In this document: one piece after another, positions 48,201-60,322 of the stretch
How positions within the stretch are numbered: position 1 is the first letter of the stretch
How the letters are laid out: each line of letters begins with the position of its first letter
From: Linderina pennispora
Taxonomy: Eukaryota; Kickxellomycota; Kickxellomycetes; Kickxellales; Kickxellaceae
Reading direction: 5' to 3'
DNA: 64,000 nt
Assembly (NCBI RefSeq): GCF_002104995.1
Contig: NW_024468258.1
Location: forward strand, 737,101 to 801,100
The notes under the pieces: generated by a model
The model's input: only the letters and a program-made list of their open reading frames with translations
Told to the model about the DNA's origin: nothing
Database searches by the model: none
Made by a program: the position numbers and the translations under genes

Positions 48201-51200
48201 ATGGCGTACTTTGAGCGGCCGAGCTCGTCGCGTGCCACCGATGCGTGGCAGAAGCAGCCCGCGGAACAGCGCAATGTCCACCGCAGCCTCAACACCGACC
48301 AGCTGGCCGGCTGCAGCCAGAGCGCCGAACTCGCCCAGCGAGTGGACCGGCGAACAGCACATTCTCAGGGCACCAGTGCCTTGGAGCGCAGGTCGGCCAG
48401 GTACGCCAGCGACAGGACTGTCTGCAGCGGCTGCGTGAACAGCGTGGCATTGAGCAGACCGCCGGCTGCCCGGTGCGTAAAGCTGGCCGAGTGCTCGGTG
48501 ATGCCCGGGAACAGCGGCCGGGTGCCAACCAGCGCCCGGTAGGCATTGCGGATCTGAGCACCGCGACGGCCGCCAAACTTGACCGTCAGCTCGGTCGGGT
48601 TGTGACGCACAATATCCAGCAGCGACACGCCGTAGGTAGTGCGCATATGCTGGTCGGCCGAATCCCACACGTTCTTGGCATGCTGGCGATGACTCGTACA
48701 GATCCATGCCCATGCCGGCGAACTGCGCGCCCTGGCCAGTAAACACATAGGCGGTCTGCAGGGGAGTGACCTCGGCTGCAAACTCCAGCACCACGCCCCG
48801 CGGGCCCTTGGTCTCGCCCTCAATCAGCAGATTGCCGCTGCGGAATCCCACATGCCGCACGTGCGTCTCCAGGCGGTCGCCCGGATACACCATGCCGACG
48901 AACCGCACGCTATACGAGCGCATGCGCTCCGGCCGGCCATCGGTCACATGGCGCTCCACCAGCGCCCGGGTCGCCGCCGACGTCCACATGCCGTGGGTGA
49001 TGGTGTTGGGCAGCTGCGCGTAGTCGGCCAGATACGTGTTGGTGTGGATCGGGTTGTAGTCGCCCGAGACGTGCGAGTACTCCCAGTTATCCAAAGGAGC
49101 CGTGGCAAGGATTCTGCCGCCAGGGCAAAGCCGAGAGAATCGGCAGGCCGTCGTGCGCAAACCGCACGCTGGAGTCAGGTGCTGGAGCCCTGCGTGTTGA
49201 TGTAGTCGGAGACTGGGTCGCCGAAGCTCTCGCCGCTGGCATAGTCGATGGTGCCAATCACCGAGCCATCGGCCAGGGAAACGGTCCCAGGAGGTCCTGG
49301 GCGCTTGCCAGCACATCAACAGACTTGTAGCGGTAGCTGGAATTGACCGAAAACTCCACCAGGGCACCCGGCGCCAGACGCTCAGTGCCCACATAGGCAA
49401 ACCACTCCTTGGCCTCAAGCACCTGCGACGTCCTCGCGCGTCTTCAGCAGCACCTGGCGCGAGCTGGTCTGGTTGTTGAACGCCAGCTCGGCTTCAATAA
49501 CAGTGTTGCGCGCCAGGAACTCGGATGCAATCTGGGCCACCTCTCTGCCCTCGACATACAGCGTGGCCTGCAGCTTCATCAGCTTGCCCTGGTCGGTGTT
49601 GGTGACCGAGTCGGCGCGGATCGCCGTCTGCACAGTATCGCCGATGCGCAGCTGCGCCTTGTCGGTCAGCGTGAATGCGTTGGAGAGATGCAGAAGGTTC
49701 AGCAGTCCGCCGTAGGCTTCGCGCGAAAGCATGAACCGCTAGGATCTCGGGCCACGCCGCAAAGAACAGCACGTCCATGGGTGCCGACCCGTTGCTATAG
49801 GCGCGCTCCTTGTTACCGGCGATCCGGCAGAACCTGTCCACATGCTCCTGCGTCACCGTGAACGCCCGGCTCGCCTGGAACTCGGTCGGCTTCGGAGATG
49901 TCGCCGACCTGGCAGCAGCTCGTCCTTGAGCCACTCGCTGACCAGCGCCTGGAAGGCATTGCGGATCTGGTCGTCACGCACTCCTGCCAGCTCGTGGATC
50001 GGCGCCAATGGCGTATCGGGATGGTACGTGAATGCCAGCGCGATGGTGCAGCGCCCAGAGCCATTCGGATGGAAGACCGTCACCGAGATCGTCTGGCCGC
50101 TGATTTGGGCCTCGAGCTCTGCTGTGCCCTGCGCCGATACAAAGCTGACGCTCGCTGGCTTACCGTCCACCAAACGCACAGTGACGGTGCGGCCGGCGCG
50201 CGCGCGGAACATGTCGCGCACCAGATTGGCCGCAAACTGCTTCTGCTGGACCACCACCGGCGCCGTCAGCAGCGCATTCAGCCAGCTGCTCTCCTGCCCG
50301 GCCAGCTCCGCGAGCCACAGCTCGTTCTCCGGCAGCTCGTTGCCCAGCTTATACACGCGCTCGGTCACCGATGCCTTGACCGACACCGAGTCCGGCAGTG
50401 CGGCCAGCTGGGGCGGTGTGCCGAGATAGTCGACCTCGGGCACATTGGAGATGTCGCCAGCGTAGTAGCGCTCGAGGATGTGCGCAATGTGGCCCTGGTA
50501 GATGCCATCCAGGATGTCCTTGACCGGCTCGTTGGCCTTGGTCGAGTACCGCACCGACACCGGGCCTTGCTGGATCAGCACGCGCTGCGCGTCCTGCCCC
50601 GCGACCGCCTCCAGGTCCTCCGCCTGCCATGTCGAGTCCTTGGTCAGCCACGTGCCGAACTCCTCATCGATCACCGGCACAAACGCAACCGGCTTCTGTC
50701 CAGGCCGCTTGCACAGCGCCAAAAAGAACTTGACATCCTCCGACGTCAGGAGCTGCGCCTGCGCGTCCGGATACGCCTGCTCGATGCTGGCAACGGTTTC
50801 GTATGGGCTGGTCAGCTCGCCCGCCGCCTGCACCGCATAGACCACCTCGGAGGTGGCGAACCGGTCCTCGATGCGCTGCAAAAAGTCGGTCACCAAGACG
50901 GCGTAGCTCGGGTCAATCCACCTGCTCTGGTGCTTGACATACAGAAGGTCAACCAGCCGCTCGGCCACCTCCGCATACGTCATCTCCTCAACATCGACGT
51001 TGCGGCCGTCCCTGGTGCGTCCAAACCACGGCTTCATGCAGTCGCTGTTGAGGTGCTCGATCAAATACTCGCGGTTCGCCCGCAGTGCCTCGAGCTGCTT
51101 GTCCTTGGGCAGCGAGAAAACCCGCTCATGCAGCTGGCGCGTAAACAGCGCCATGCGGTTCGCCACAAAGTGGATCATCTCACCAAACTCTGCGCGGCCC

Positions 51201-53767
51201 GTGACGATGCCGCCGGCCGGGCCCTGCAGCGTCTTCTCCCAGTCACTGTCGCTGACGCCGGGCGTCGCCACAATCAGATCCTTGACCGAATCTGCCGCCG
51301 CGCTTTCCCGCGCCACCATTATCCGCGAGCCCACCAAAACTCCGTCAAACGGCATCGCGGGCCGCCCGAACTTTACACTCCAGTCACCGGTCACATACGG
51401 CAACGTGTCGTCGATGCCGCCGAACCCGGACCCGGCGATCAGAACAATGTTCTTGTGCGACCGCACAGCCCCGTATGTGGCCAGGATCGGCTCGTGGAAG
51501 TCCTCGTTGGAGTGGTGACCGCCGGCACGCCCGCCGGTCCACTGCAGAATGACGGGGAAATCCGGGTGGGCGCCCGCCATGCTGGCGACATCGCGGATGA
51601 ACGCGGCGGTGCCAGGCTTGAATGCCACGTGGTGGAGTCCGGCCGCCTTCACGTCGCTGATGATTTTAGCGCCATCCTCCACGGTCGGCGTGCCGCCGCT
51701 GACGCACAGACCCGAGATCGGGAAGCCCGAGCGCCGCAGCCGCAGAAGCTGCGGGTACTGGTAGTCCCAGAGCGCCGGGTTGACGTACACCAGGTTGGCT
51801 GTGATCCCGTGGCCGCTGGGCAGAAGCTCGGTCAGGTTCTCGAGCTTGCGCTGGAACACCGCCGACTCATACACCGTGCCCGTGCCCAGCTCCACATGGA
51901 ACCCAGCCGTGGCCACTGCTGCCACCAGCTTCTCGTTGGTGGTGGTCGGCGTCATTCCCGGAACCATGACCGTCGGCCGTCCCAATGCGCGGCTCATCTT
52001 GGAGTCCACATGCAGCTGCCCGTCGTGTCTTGTGCGCACCAGTCGCGGGCCGAACTGCTTCTGCCAGTCCTCCGGCTGCACCACCTCAGTGATCGCGCGC
52101 TTGTACAGGTCGCTGTTGCTGCCCAGGCGCCGGTTGGTGCCCGGCAGCAGCTCCGACTTGGCAACCACCGTCACGCCGCGGCCCTCCTGGCCGCGCTGCG
52201 AGATCCCGCCAAACGACGCCTGGCTCTCAGGACTGAAATCCACAAAGTGCGTTCCTCCAGTCTCCGCCATCGCCTTTGGCCAGTCAATCCCCTCAAACGC
52301 AATCGTCTCCAGAAGGTACCCTGTCAGATCCGTCTCCGCCCTCACATCATGCCCGTCGCTGCTGGCATGCACGGGCACCTGAAGGTTCCCAGACTCCAGT
52401 GTCCAGCCCTTCTTTTGCACAACCTCAAGCTGGCGTGCCGGCGATGCCCGGTTATAGACGAAGTGGAATGGCGCCGACGATATGATGAAGCTGAGGCGGC
52501 CCACGGGCTTGCGCTGCGAGAACGCCACATTTGACTGGTCCTCGGAGGCCGACGCCAGCTGCGGACGCACGAACCGCACGAACCGCACCACTGCCGGCGT
52601 CTCGCCCACCACCACGAACCGGTCAAACGAGTTCACCAGCGACAGCTGCACGTGCATCGACTTGGACGTCTGCCGGGCATTGTGCGCAGAGACAAACTGC
52701 TCCACCGTCGCGTGCTTCAGACCCTGCACTGAGATCATAGGCGATGGCGTGCCTTCGTTTGCAATGGCCTCCTTGATGAGCTCCGGCTTGATCGCCGGCG
52801 CTGGGTAGTCCAGCTGCGTCAGGGCGCCCAGCGTCAGAAGAATTCCAAGGGCCTTCTCTGACACATTGTAGAATGACTCTTCGTCGGTCGCCGATGCCAC
52901 CGCCGCCGCAATTACCAGGCCCTGGCTGTGCCCAATCGTGCCTATTAAACAACAGCAAAAAAAAAAACAGCAGTTAGAAACCAAAATCCTGGCACAAAAC
53001 AAAATGCAGTCCTTTTTTTCAAATTCAGACTTACCGTCAAACAGTGTCGAAAGCTTGCCAGGCTCCACCTGCAGCGTCTTGAACAGCACCAGGACATTCA
53101 GAAGCTGGATAAGTCCAACCAACGGCAGAGTGATTGCTGCCGAAAGCAGATACGCCTTGCTCGGCGTCTTTTCGGGCTCTGCCAGCCATCTCAGCAGATC
53201 AAGACCCTCCGGATACGCCTCAGCAACATTGGCATCCTTAGCCTCCTGCTGCAGGAATCCAGAGACCCTGGCCACAAAATCGCCGACCAGCGGCCGATAC
53301 ACATCCAGCAGCCACCTGGCCTCCTCAAGGTAGTTCCTGGAGCCCGTCTGCCCGCCAAACTGCGCAATGCGCTTAACACCAGTGGCAGAGAACAGCGCCC
53401 CAGGGACCGTCGGCAGCGGCTCATTGCGCGCCTTCAGAATACCGGCCACAGAGAAGTAGCCACGCAGGACATTCTGCGCCTGCTCAAAGTCCAGATTCTC
53501 CTGAACGACCACAACGTGGATGTCGGTGTCGGTGCAGAATTTCTTGTTGAAGTGCGTGAAGGCCGCCAGAGCAATGTCGGCGTCGCGGGTCGAGGTGAAC
53601 TCAATGAAGCGCGCGAATAGCGCGATCGCGCTGGTTACGTTGTCCAGCGGCTGCTTGACGAACGCCTTGGCGAGAGCACGGCCCGCGGGTAGCTGCGCGC
53701 AGCTGACAATAATTTCAACCTGGAATTGGTTGTACTCAATAAGGAGTCGGGGTGCGTAGGTCTCCAT
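42211..53767 (-). CDS. Fused beta-alpha type I fatty acid synthase with tandem ACPs, no PPT domain
   Basis: One gene of about 3,800 codons. Beta half in order: acetyltransferase (GHSQG Ser at 52925-52927), enoyl reductase and dehydratase regions (MVPGMTPTT, WTGGRAGGHHS), then hydratase (SGDYNPIHTN) and malonyl/palmitoyl transferase (GHSLGEF Ser at 48339-48341). It runs straight into the alpha start (LLAYQF, PVRWIETQNVLL at about 47600) with no intergenic DNA. An Ala/Pro linker, ACP1 (Ser at 47118-47120) and ACP2 (Ser at 46541-46543) follow. Then ketoreductase (MSPNHGVFGGDGLYGECKA) and ketosynthase (Cys at 43510-43512, His in SFHGTSTKAND and LTGHHKGGAG). It stops at GSYRY, where the phosphopantetheine transferase domain normally begins. 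Residues 53767-49900 are clean; about 25-30 single-base insertions lie in 49900-43270. Makes C16/C18 acyl-CoA in the cytosol. Confidence 0.9.
46262..46600 (-). repeat. ACP2 copy of the tandem acyl carrier protein repeat
   Basis: Nearly identical at nucleotide level to 46838-47165. Encodes the four-helix carrier and the extra structural helices (QCIKDF, Ser in the GGKST-type motif, SSKMPGGFAQSKVRSLLESS). Extra bases are seen near 46520 and 46554, where the ACP1 copy is intact. Confidence 0.85.
46838..47165 (-). repeat. ACP1 copy of the tandem acyl carrier protein repeat
   Basis: First carrier domain, with the intact GGKST motif. Extra bases are seen near 46924, 47022 and 47190, where ACP2 is intact. 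The two copies are about 575 nt apart and separated by an Ala/Pro/Val linker. Confidence 0.85.
52942..53034 (-). other. 93-nt in-frame, stop-free intron in FAS
   Basis: The donor GTAAGT begins at 53034 and the acceptor AATAG ends at 52942. Splicing joins LFDG directly to TIGHSQGL, matching the uninterrupted yeast sequence around the acetyltransferase serine. The intron length is a multiple of three and contains no stop, so retention would insert 31 mostly hydrophobic and Cys-rich residues just before the active-site loop. Confidence 0.85.
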
Positions 53768-55969
53768 TTGAAAATCGGCTGGTTTCGGAAAAGCAACTAA
53801 ACAGGAGGGGGTTGGTTTCAGAAATGTAAAGTTACGAAAAGTGTCGCTTGTTATTTCGACAGAGGTTCAAATGGAATAAGGTGATTAGTAGTCGACAGGA
53901 CTGCACATGCGGCGGATGCCAGCTGGTTTAAATACGTGGGCCCCACTATCGAGATTAGGGACTGCTTCAAATGCGGACAGGCCTGGGGTACTTGACCATG
54001 CATACACGCCGAGAGATAAAAAAAAAGCAGTGGCGCGCCTATCATTGTGGCCTACCAACCCACCCATTCAGCCTATGGCACTACCGAGCACTTTCCAGCA
54101 ACGGGAAAGGGGGGGTGCCAAGGTTGGCGCTCTCCAGAGGCGGGATCTGAGCCATTATCGTATCTCTCGTCTCCAGAGATACGCAGACATGGGAAAATGC
54201 ATACACGATTTCTCCGCAAAAAACCTCCAACATTCACCATACCTGCATTATCGCCCAAAGTCAATGCCCAATGCACTCCGCACTGACATGAGGATGCGCA
54301 AGATTAGGAGACTCGGCGATTTGCTTCCTTTGCTCGTCCACCATCACAAAGTACTCAGCGGATCACAATATGGTGCACTCTAGTGCCCCTTTGTTTTATT
54401 TTAGACAGCGTGCTCATTGCGGAACCGAGCGCGCAAAAATGCAAGATCTCCTTCGGAGGCGAGGTTGGAGCGGGAGAGATGAGCAAACGAGCTGCTCCAT
54501 CCTTTGCAGGCTAAAAATATATGCTGCTCATCGCCGCCACCGGCTGCATGCCATATCTCCGCATACCTTCCCCATTTGGTACTCGATTACATGATAGGCC
54601 CTTTGTACCCATCCCTGATTTCTTGTCCGGGCCAAGGACGTGCGCAATCTACAGCGCAGCCCTCTTTTGCCATTCCGATACGATGGAGACAGGTGTCTAT
54701 GAATAGCTCCTGGACCTGAACAATAGCCTGCTGCTGGCAACAGGGTGGGGTAGTCAGTGGTGCTTCACGCTGATTGTGCAAATGGCTGCCATCAATGCAT
54801 GGCGCAGGTAGAGGAGCGAATGCTGCAAAAAAAATTGACAGGCCACGGCACTGCACATCGCACGCCACCTTTGATCTGCTGTCCTCCCCCATGTCTGGTG
54901 TTGGTTTTCTCTAGAAAACCCCCACTTGGGTGCCAGGCTCAGTCAACGCCCGGTCCTCCTACCCCACATACATGCAGCGCCATGAGTTGGGTGGAGCCAG
55001 GGATCCACGGCTGCGTCTCTTTTTCCTTTCGGAGGGCTGATATGCGAGGAAGCTAAGACGATAGATAGGCTTGGGAAAAATTCCACTCTGCTCACCACCG
55101 AGGTCGTGTTCCCATCTGCTAAAACCGACTCCCACCTTATCTCCAGCCTTCAAGCTGGCATGCGTGGGGGGACTGGGCGATGTGAGGTGCAGGAATCAAC
55201 AACGCGACGTCGTTTTCGTACTGTGCAGACTGCAGTATCCTCCGCCATCGTCCGCTCTTCCCCCTCCCCCGCAGATCATCGGGAAATGGTCCCTAATTGA
55301 TCTGCAGCCGATACACTATATATACTAATGGTGATATGCGCGAAGATCCGCATTTCGGCTCCGCGCAAGACATTGCAAAAGAGATGTGGGAATATCCTGG
55401 AACTTCTGCACGGGAGGATGTCCACTGCATATATCCCCCGGCCTCATAGCACCGTCCCCCAATGAAAATCACATCAACGGTCCCTCTGCGAAAGCAGGAT
55501 TTTTGTATATATTTAAGCTCGGTTTCTCTGGAGAAAACACTAGCGGCACTAAAGTGGCAGCATATGCCGTAAATTGCTAATTCGATGATTGGGACACCCC
55601 CTTGCAGGACAAATCAGCCAGACGGACGCAGGAACACGCAGTAAAAGTGAGAAAAACGCAGCAGCTGAGGAAGTGAGCAAGCGAGAGCAAGGGCTGAAAA
55701 GCAAATTGGTACAAGATAGAGCGAAAAATAATTGGGAGAATAGTAGCGGGGGGGGTTCGGGAGGGAAAGCGGAGTCGGGAAGCGAGAGGAGGATGTGGTA
55801 GAAAGTTATGAATCGCAAAATAAAGACCAAAGAACGGCTATAAGGTACGTTTAGGGAGAAGGAGGAGCGGTAGTGAATGTAAGACGGGACGGGCCATTAC
55901 AAATGGAGAGTCCACCGCCAGAGCAGCAGCAGCAGTCAACAGCGAAAGCAGGGTGTTTGGGCTTCTGCC
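53768..55969. other. Intergenic, FAS promoter
   Basis: 2.2 kb upstream of the FAS start and downstream of the RRM gene stop. Open frames are short and without resemblance to known domains. No transposon or RNA gene was recognised. Confidence 0.5.
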
Positions 55970-57898
55970 TTAGTAGGCTCCCTCGTGGCCCTGGTGGACA
56001 TGGGCGGCAGAGGGCACGGATCCAGGGGCCGAGGCGTGGACGCCAATCGCGGCCTGGGGCATGAGCTGGCCAGGCTGCGGGTAGCTGGCCGCGTTGTAAT
56101 AGCCGTATTGCTCGTAGCCAAAGTTGCTCCAGCCCTGCGGGTTGTTGGCCTGTGGGGGCGGCTGCTGGGCACCGGCGGCGCCAGGGAGGCCGTATTGCTG
56201 CTGGGGCAAGCCGTACGCGTACGGGTACGAGTAGGCCGGGTTTGCTGCGGCAGCAGCGCCAAAGGCAGCCTTGGGATCGGTGGTCCTGTCCTTGCCCCAC
56301 GAGCACTTGATCGGGCGGCCGTTCAGCATGGTGCCGTTGAGCTGCGTGATCGCCATAGCGGCGTTCTCAGTGAGCGTCCATCTTGATGAAGGCAAAGCCG
56401 CGCTCGGGCTGCATGCGGAATTCCATCACAAAGCCAAAGGGCTGGAACAGCGGCTGCAGCTGCTCCTGCGTCGTGTAGTTGGTCAGGTTGCCCACATACA
56501 CGGTGGAGTTGTACTGTGCGGTCTGCGCAACGATCACGTCGTAGGACAGCGGCTGCTGGGCACTGTGCATCGGCTCGGCACGGGACTTGGGCGCGGCCTT
56601 CTGGTTTGCCCAGTTCACGCGGATAGCCCGGCTGCCAAGCCATTCGCCGTTCATCGAGCTGATCGCGTTGTCAGCGTCGCTGCGGTCGCGGAAGGCCACG
56701 AATCCGTACCCGCGCGACTTCCCCGACGTCATGTCCCACATGACGCGCGCGTCGCTCATGGACGGAAAGGCGCTGAAGGCCTTTGGCCAGGACCTGGTCG
56801 TTGACCTCGGAGCTCAGGTCACCCACAAAGATGTGGAAGTGGTTGCTGGTGTCCTCCTGGATCTGCACACCACCCGTGAACGCCCAGTTAACACGAATCT
56901 CCTACAGCAGCACAAAGGCGATGGGATGCCATTTTGGCGTGGTCAGTTGGGAATGAGCGGGCGGGGGAGTTGCTGGGGAGAAGAGGACGGCCGCAGGGCG
57001 CGGCTGAGCAAATAGGTCTGATGGTCCGGTTGCAGCCACCATGCTACACCGTCATCCAGTCTACACTCGCCGCTTTCTCACCGGACACTTACATATTCGT
57101 AGACGCGGCGACCGTTGAGCGCCTGCAGCGAGGCCTCGGCGTCCTGGTGCGTCGCGAAACTCGACAAACCCGTAGCTGAGACCGCCATGGCCCTAAGCAT
57201 AAAACAGAAATAGTTAGCCAAGATGCCATTCATTAATGCGCACGCCGATCATCAACAGGACTTCTCAGAATGCGGGCAGGCGGCTTGGGCCTGCGGCAAG
57301 GATCGGAAAAGGCAGAGCATGTGAGCATCCAGACCCCCCCCCACCCCAGGGCCCATCTGCGGTCTGTCCGCTTCCCCTCCCCTTGAATCAGAAGCAGCCA
57401 ATTAGTAGGTGCATGGGCCACGGTGCAGATCGCTGCGTGTGTCAAGAGGCAGAATGAGCCAGTTGGTTGCAGCACGTCATGGGCTCCAGAGTAGAAAGCA
57501 AGTTACGCAGACACAAAGATGATGCTCAAGATTGCTGTGCGGGGAGGGGAAGCGCCATTGCTACCGTACGCCATTAATTCACGGCAAGCAGAACAGCACC
57601 GGGCTACCAAGATGACTTACTCTCTTGTCAGGGATGATTTTGACGGCGACGACGGGGCAAGGCAGCCGAGAAGATCTCGAACAGAACCTGCTCCGTGACG
57701 CGCGGGTCCAGGTTGCCGACATAGAGCGACTTTGCGTTCGGGTCGTCGGCGCTCTTGCCAGAGGCTGCGGCGGCGGCGGCGAACGGAGCAGCAGCACTAC
57801 CACCACCATTGGCCGGAGACACCTGCTGTGCCTGGCCCTGGGGGGCAGCGTACATAGGCCGCGTTGTTTCCACTAGGAGTCGTAGCCGGACCTTCCAT
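55970..57898 (-). CDS. Three-RRM RNA-binding protein, Pub1/TIA-1-like
   Basis: Exons 57898-57621, 57192-57093 and 56901-55970 are separated by GT-AG introns of 428 and 191 nt, the first two joined in phase 0. RRM1 starts [20 protein letters not shown] and continues across intron 1 into [11 protein letters not shown]2 starts [17 protein letters not shown] with [12 protein letters not shown]3 starts [17 protein letters not shown] with RGFAFIKM. A Gln/Pro/Gly/Tyr-rich tail follows. This order and tail match yeast Pub1 and animal TIA-1, which bind U/AU-rich mRNA and enter stress granules. Five extra bases (near 57876, 57655, 57150, 56780, 56375) break the frame; removing them leaves 435 codons. 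Confidence 0.88.
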
Positions 57899-58469
57899 CA
57901 TTTGCGTGAATAAATAAATGAAGAGGAAAATGAAATAGACAAAAAGGAGAGGAAAAAAGAGGAAGAAATAGAACGATAAAAGGAATGAAAAAGAAATGAA
58001 AAAGGACAGAAAAAGAGAAATAAAGAGAGAAAATAATATAAAACGAAAGTGGCCAGAGGAGAAGAGGTTTCGGCCAAACTGCCCACGATATACATCGACT
58101 TTTTGCGTTTTTCTTTCTTTCCGTCACTCATCACGCCTGGCTACAAAGATGCGCTAGAAAAATAATGCGAGGCTTACACTGGCTTATTTGTCGCTGGTTG
58201 CTGCCGCAAATAGCCCAATGCAGTCGCCCATTGTTCGCCGCGAGGTGAGCCATTCAGGAGCCTGCCTGGCGCTTCTTGTCTGCTTGCTGTCCGCCTGCCC
58301 TTGACGCGGCCTCTGCGGTCTCTTTTCTCCTTTTCTCGGTCGCACTCCTTGGCCATTGAGCGCTGCAGCCTCTGGCAGCTGCCGTTACCTGTGCCCTGCC
58401 AGCATGGCGAATGCCTGTGCCTACATGTGCGAAGCCGGAAGAGGGCCAGTTGCTTAGGATGTGTGCGGA
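57899..58469. other. Intergenic, promoter of the RRM gene
   Basis: 57900-58070 is purine rich on the plus strand (pyrimidine rich on the gene strand), typical of a 5' leader here. 58170-58360 contains a basic open frame on the minus strand that could be leader or an alternative REV7 3' exon; I see no family resemblance. Confidence 0.4.
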
Positions 58470-59461
58470 CTAAGGATGTGGTATTTGCCCGAGACGGGGT
58501 GTTGATTGCACTTCACTCACCTTTAGCCCACTGCTGCTGATCGAGCTCAGCGGAACAAGACGGCGCTGCTCGCTGGTAACACCAGGCAGGGGCACTTGCT
58601 CACCTGTGCCCCGGATCCACGCGTTCTACATGACTGTGTATGCTTGAGTCATCATGCAGGCCCGAAAAACTAGTCGCGCCATTCAACTGCTCATCCCCTC
58701 CCCTCCACTCCACACAGCAACGTACCTTGTCCAGTGACGGCGGACGCCCACTCCGCGTGCGGTAATAAACGTGAAACGTTGCATCTAAAACATCGAGCAT
58801 TCTCGTAGTTTGCATTATGTCAGTAGCAGGCAGCATATTTTGGAAATCGACACTGCTCTTTCCGCACTGGGCAGTAGGGCAATGTGTACGGCTACTGCTC
58901 TAATGAATACCTTTCGGAAGCTGCACCTCTTCGAGCGAATTGGAGCCGGGTCAGCGCTGCGCGGAAGTCGACCTCCTGGCTACTGACAGCCGCTATGCTA
59001 ACGGATGAAATCTCCAAAACAAACATCTCCAGCGTGGTGTCAAGCGCATCGGCAATGCGGACCATGACGTCCCCCAGGCCGTCATCTCCCTAAATGAGAT
59101 AGCCATTAATGCATGCAGCCAAGCAAGGCGGCTGGTACGCAGCTCTGCTGCTCTGCTTACCTTGGCTAGCTCGGTCCTGACTGCTGCCACTACTTCGCTA
59201 ATGTACTGGTTCAGCTCTGGGTGTCGGCTTGCCTTGACGGGGATCCCGTAGGCAAAGCGAGCCTCGAAAAGCGCATCAGGGTACAGTCTGCGGGCATGCA
59301 GGATCGAGTGTATGTATACCTCCACTACTTCAAACCAGTATAATTGAGCGCACTGCTTTCCATGACACTAAAGACCCAGGAGCTACTTCCTATTGCTTAC
59401 AAAAGTCGCACACAGCGTCGATTCCAGTAATGGCTCGCGACGAGCTCTCAAAAGACTCCAT
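58470..59461 (-). CDS. REV7: REV7/MAD2L2-type HORMA protein, five exons
   Basis: Exons: 59461-59401, 59352-59161, 59089-58927, 58784-58726, 58625-58470. Together, with one extra T removed at the end of exon 1, they give 210 codons (209 aa); human MAD2L2 has 211. HORMA landmarks in order: EVYIHSILHARRLYPDALFE, the very conserved HPELNQYISEVV, MFVLEISSVSIA, the strand ATFHVYYRTRSG, AWIRGTGEQ and the closing RRLVPLSSISSS. Exon phases agree throughout. Family role: accessory subunit of DNA polymerase zeta and, in animals, of shieldin; it closes its safety belt on partner peptides. The last exon could splice again at 58521; the unspliced reading is preferred because the length fits. Confidence 0.85.
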
Positions 59462-59624
59462 TTCTGCTTGATGTACATATATAAACGCAGGTAGCCGAAT
59501 TGCATGATGCTGCATGTTGCCTGTTTCGACTACTGTACGCACAGAATCATCTGGCAGCATTAGGGGAGCGCTGTCCCGTCCTTTCGCATCACATCAATGT
59601 ATTTTTAAGAAAGGAACTGTTACC

Positions 59625-59975
59625 CTAGGCCTTCTGGACCGGGCGCAGGTAGCGGCCGCGGTGGTTGTACACGTGGAACGAGGGTCGCGAGTAAACGCCA
59701 TCGACTGAGTACCGGCTCATCTCGGCCTCGTAGCTGATGGGCTTCAGCAGGCCAACGCCAAACACAAGCGCAACCGTCATGACCGCCAGCGACACCAGGC
59801 ACTCGGCCACGATCTCAATGGGCAGCGAGTAGTCGACCCGCCCGATAGCCTTGTTGTACAGAATGAATTCGCGCGCCGCGTACCCTGAATGCAGCATAAC
59901 AATGTATGCGATGGCTGCCACGCCCTTTGCCACCAGCGCCAGGCCGCTGTTCTTCGTGCTTGCTGTTGCCGACAT
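59625..59975 (-). CDS. EMC5: ER membrane complex subunit 5 (EMC5/MMgT)
   Basis: 116 residues from the ATG at 59975 (MSATASTKNSG). Two hydrophobic helices (VAAIAYIVMLHSGYAA and VSLAVMTVALVFGVGLL) flank a loop with LPIEIVAECLV. The family signature RPSFHVYNHRGR is near the end. EMC5 is the transmembrane core subunit of the insertase that puts tail-anchored and multipass proteins into the ER membrane. An upstream in-frame Met exists at about 60074, but that extension has leader character. The gene is divergent from SNF4, with a 347-bp shared promoter. Confidence 0.9.
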   Translation of the reverse strand: MSATASTKNSGLALVAKGVAAIAYIVMLHSGYAAREFILYNKAIGRVDYSLPIEIVAECLVSLAVMTVALVFGVGLLKPISYEAEMSRYSVDGVYSRPSFHVYNHRGRYLRPVQKA

Positions 59976-60322
59976 TTCGTCTGTCTCTTCGCTACGCGGT
60001 ATTAGAAAAACTGGACAAAGTAATTTACAAGGGAAGATGAGCGAGTAGCGCGGAAAAGGCAAATGTGCAACCAAGGCAGGCGCCCACAGAAAAAGATTCG
60101 ATAATTTCTCGGGCTGAGCAAGCCTGTTCTCAGCACATCACGCACCAGACGACTTTACCCCCACCGCGGCCGCATGGCTCACAGGAGTCGCACTCTTGCC
60201 TCCACTTTATATTTTCCTCTACCTTCAATTTGCAACGCAGAGCGGCCCGACTCTCCCCCAAATGGACATTCCAGGCGCGACCGGCAACAGCAACAGCAGC
60301 ATGACCAGACGGCGCCATCAGC
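59976..60322. promoter_or_regulatory. Divergent promoter, EMC5 and SNF4
   Basis: 347 bp between two divergent starts. The SNF4 side (60150-60320) is C/A rich and looks transcribed. No gene inside. Confidence 0.4.

Noticed and set aside
43260..49900. Programmed +1 frameshifting in FAS
   Set aside because: Far too many sites, mostly different between the two near-identical ACP copies, and similar breaks occur in unrelated genes.
49898..52534. 878-codon open frame on the plus strand opposite FAS
   Set aside because: It is the mirror of a GC-rich, clean minus-strand FAS frame; composition is Arg/His/Leu rich with no domain. An antisense shadow.
42211..53767. FAS as a pseudogene
   Set aside because: All active-site residues and domain order are kept, and long parts are perfectly open; the breaks follow an error-like pattern seen in other essential genes nearby.
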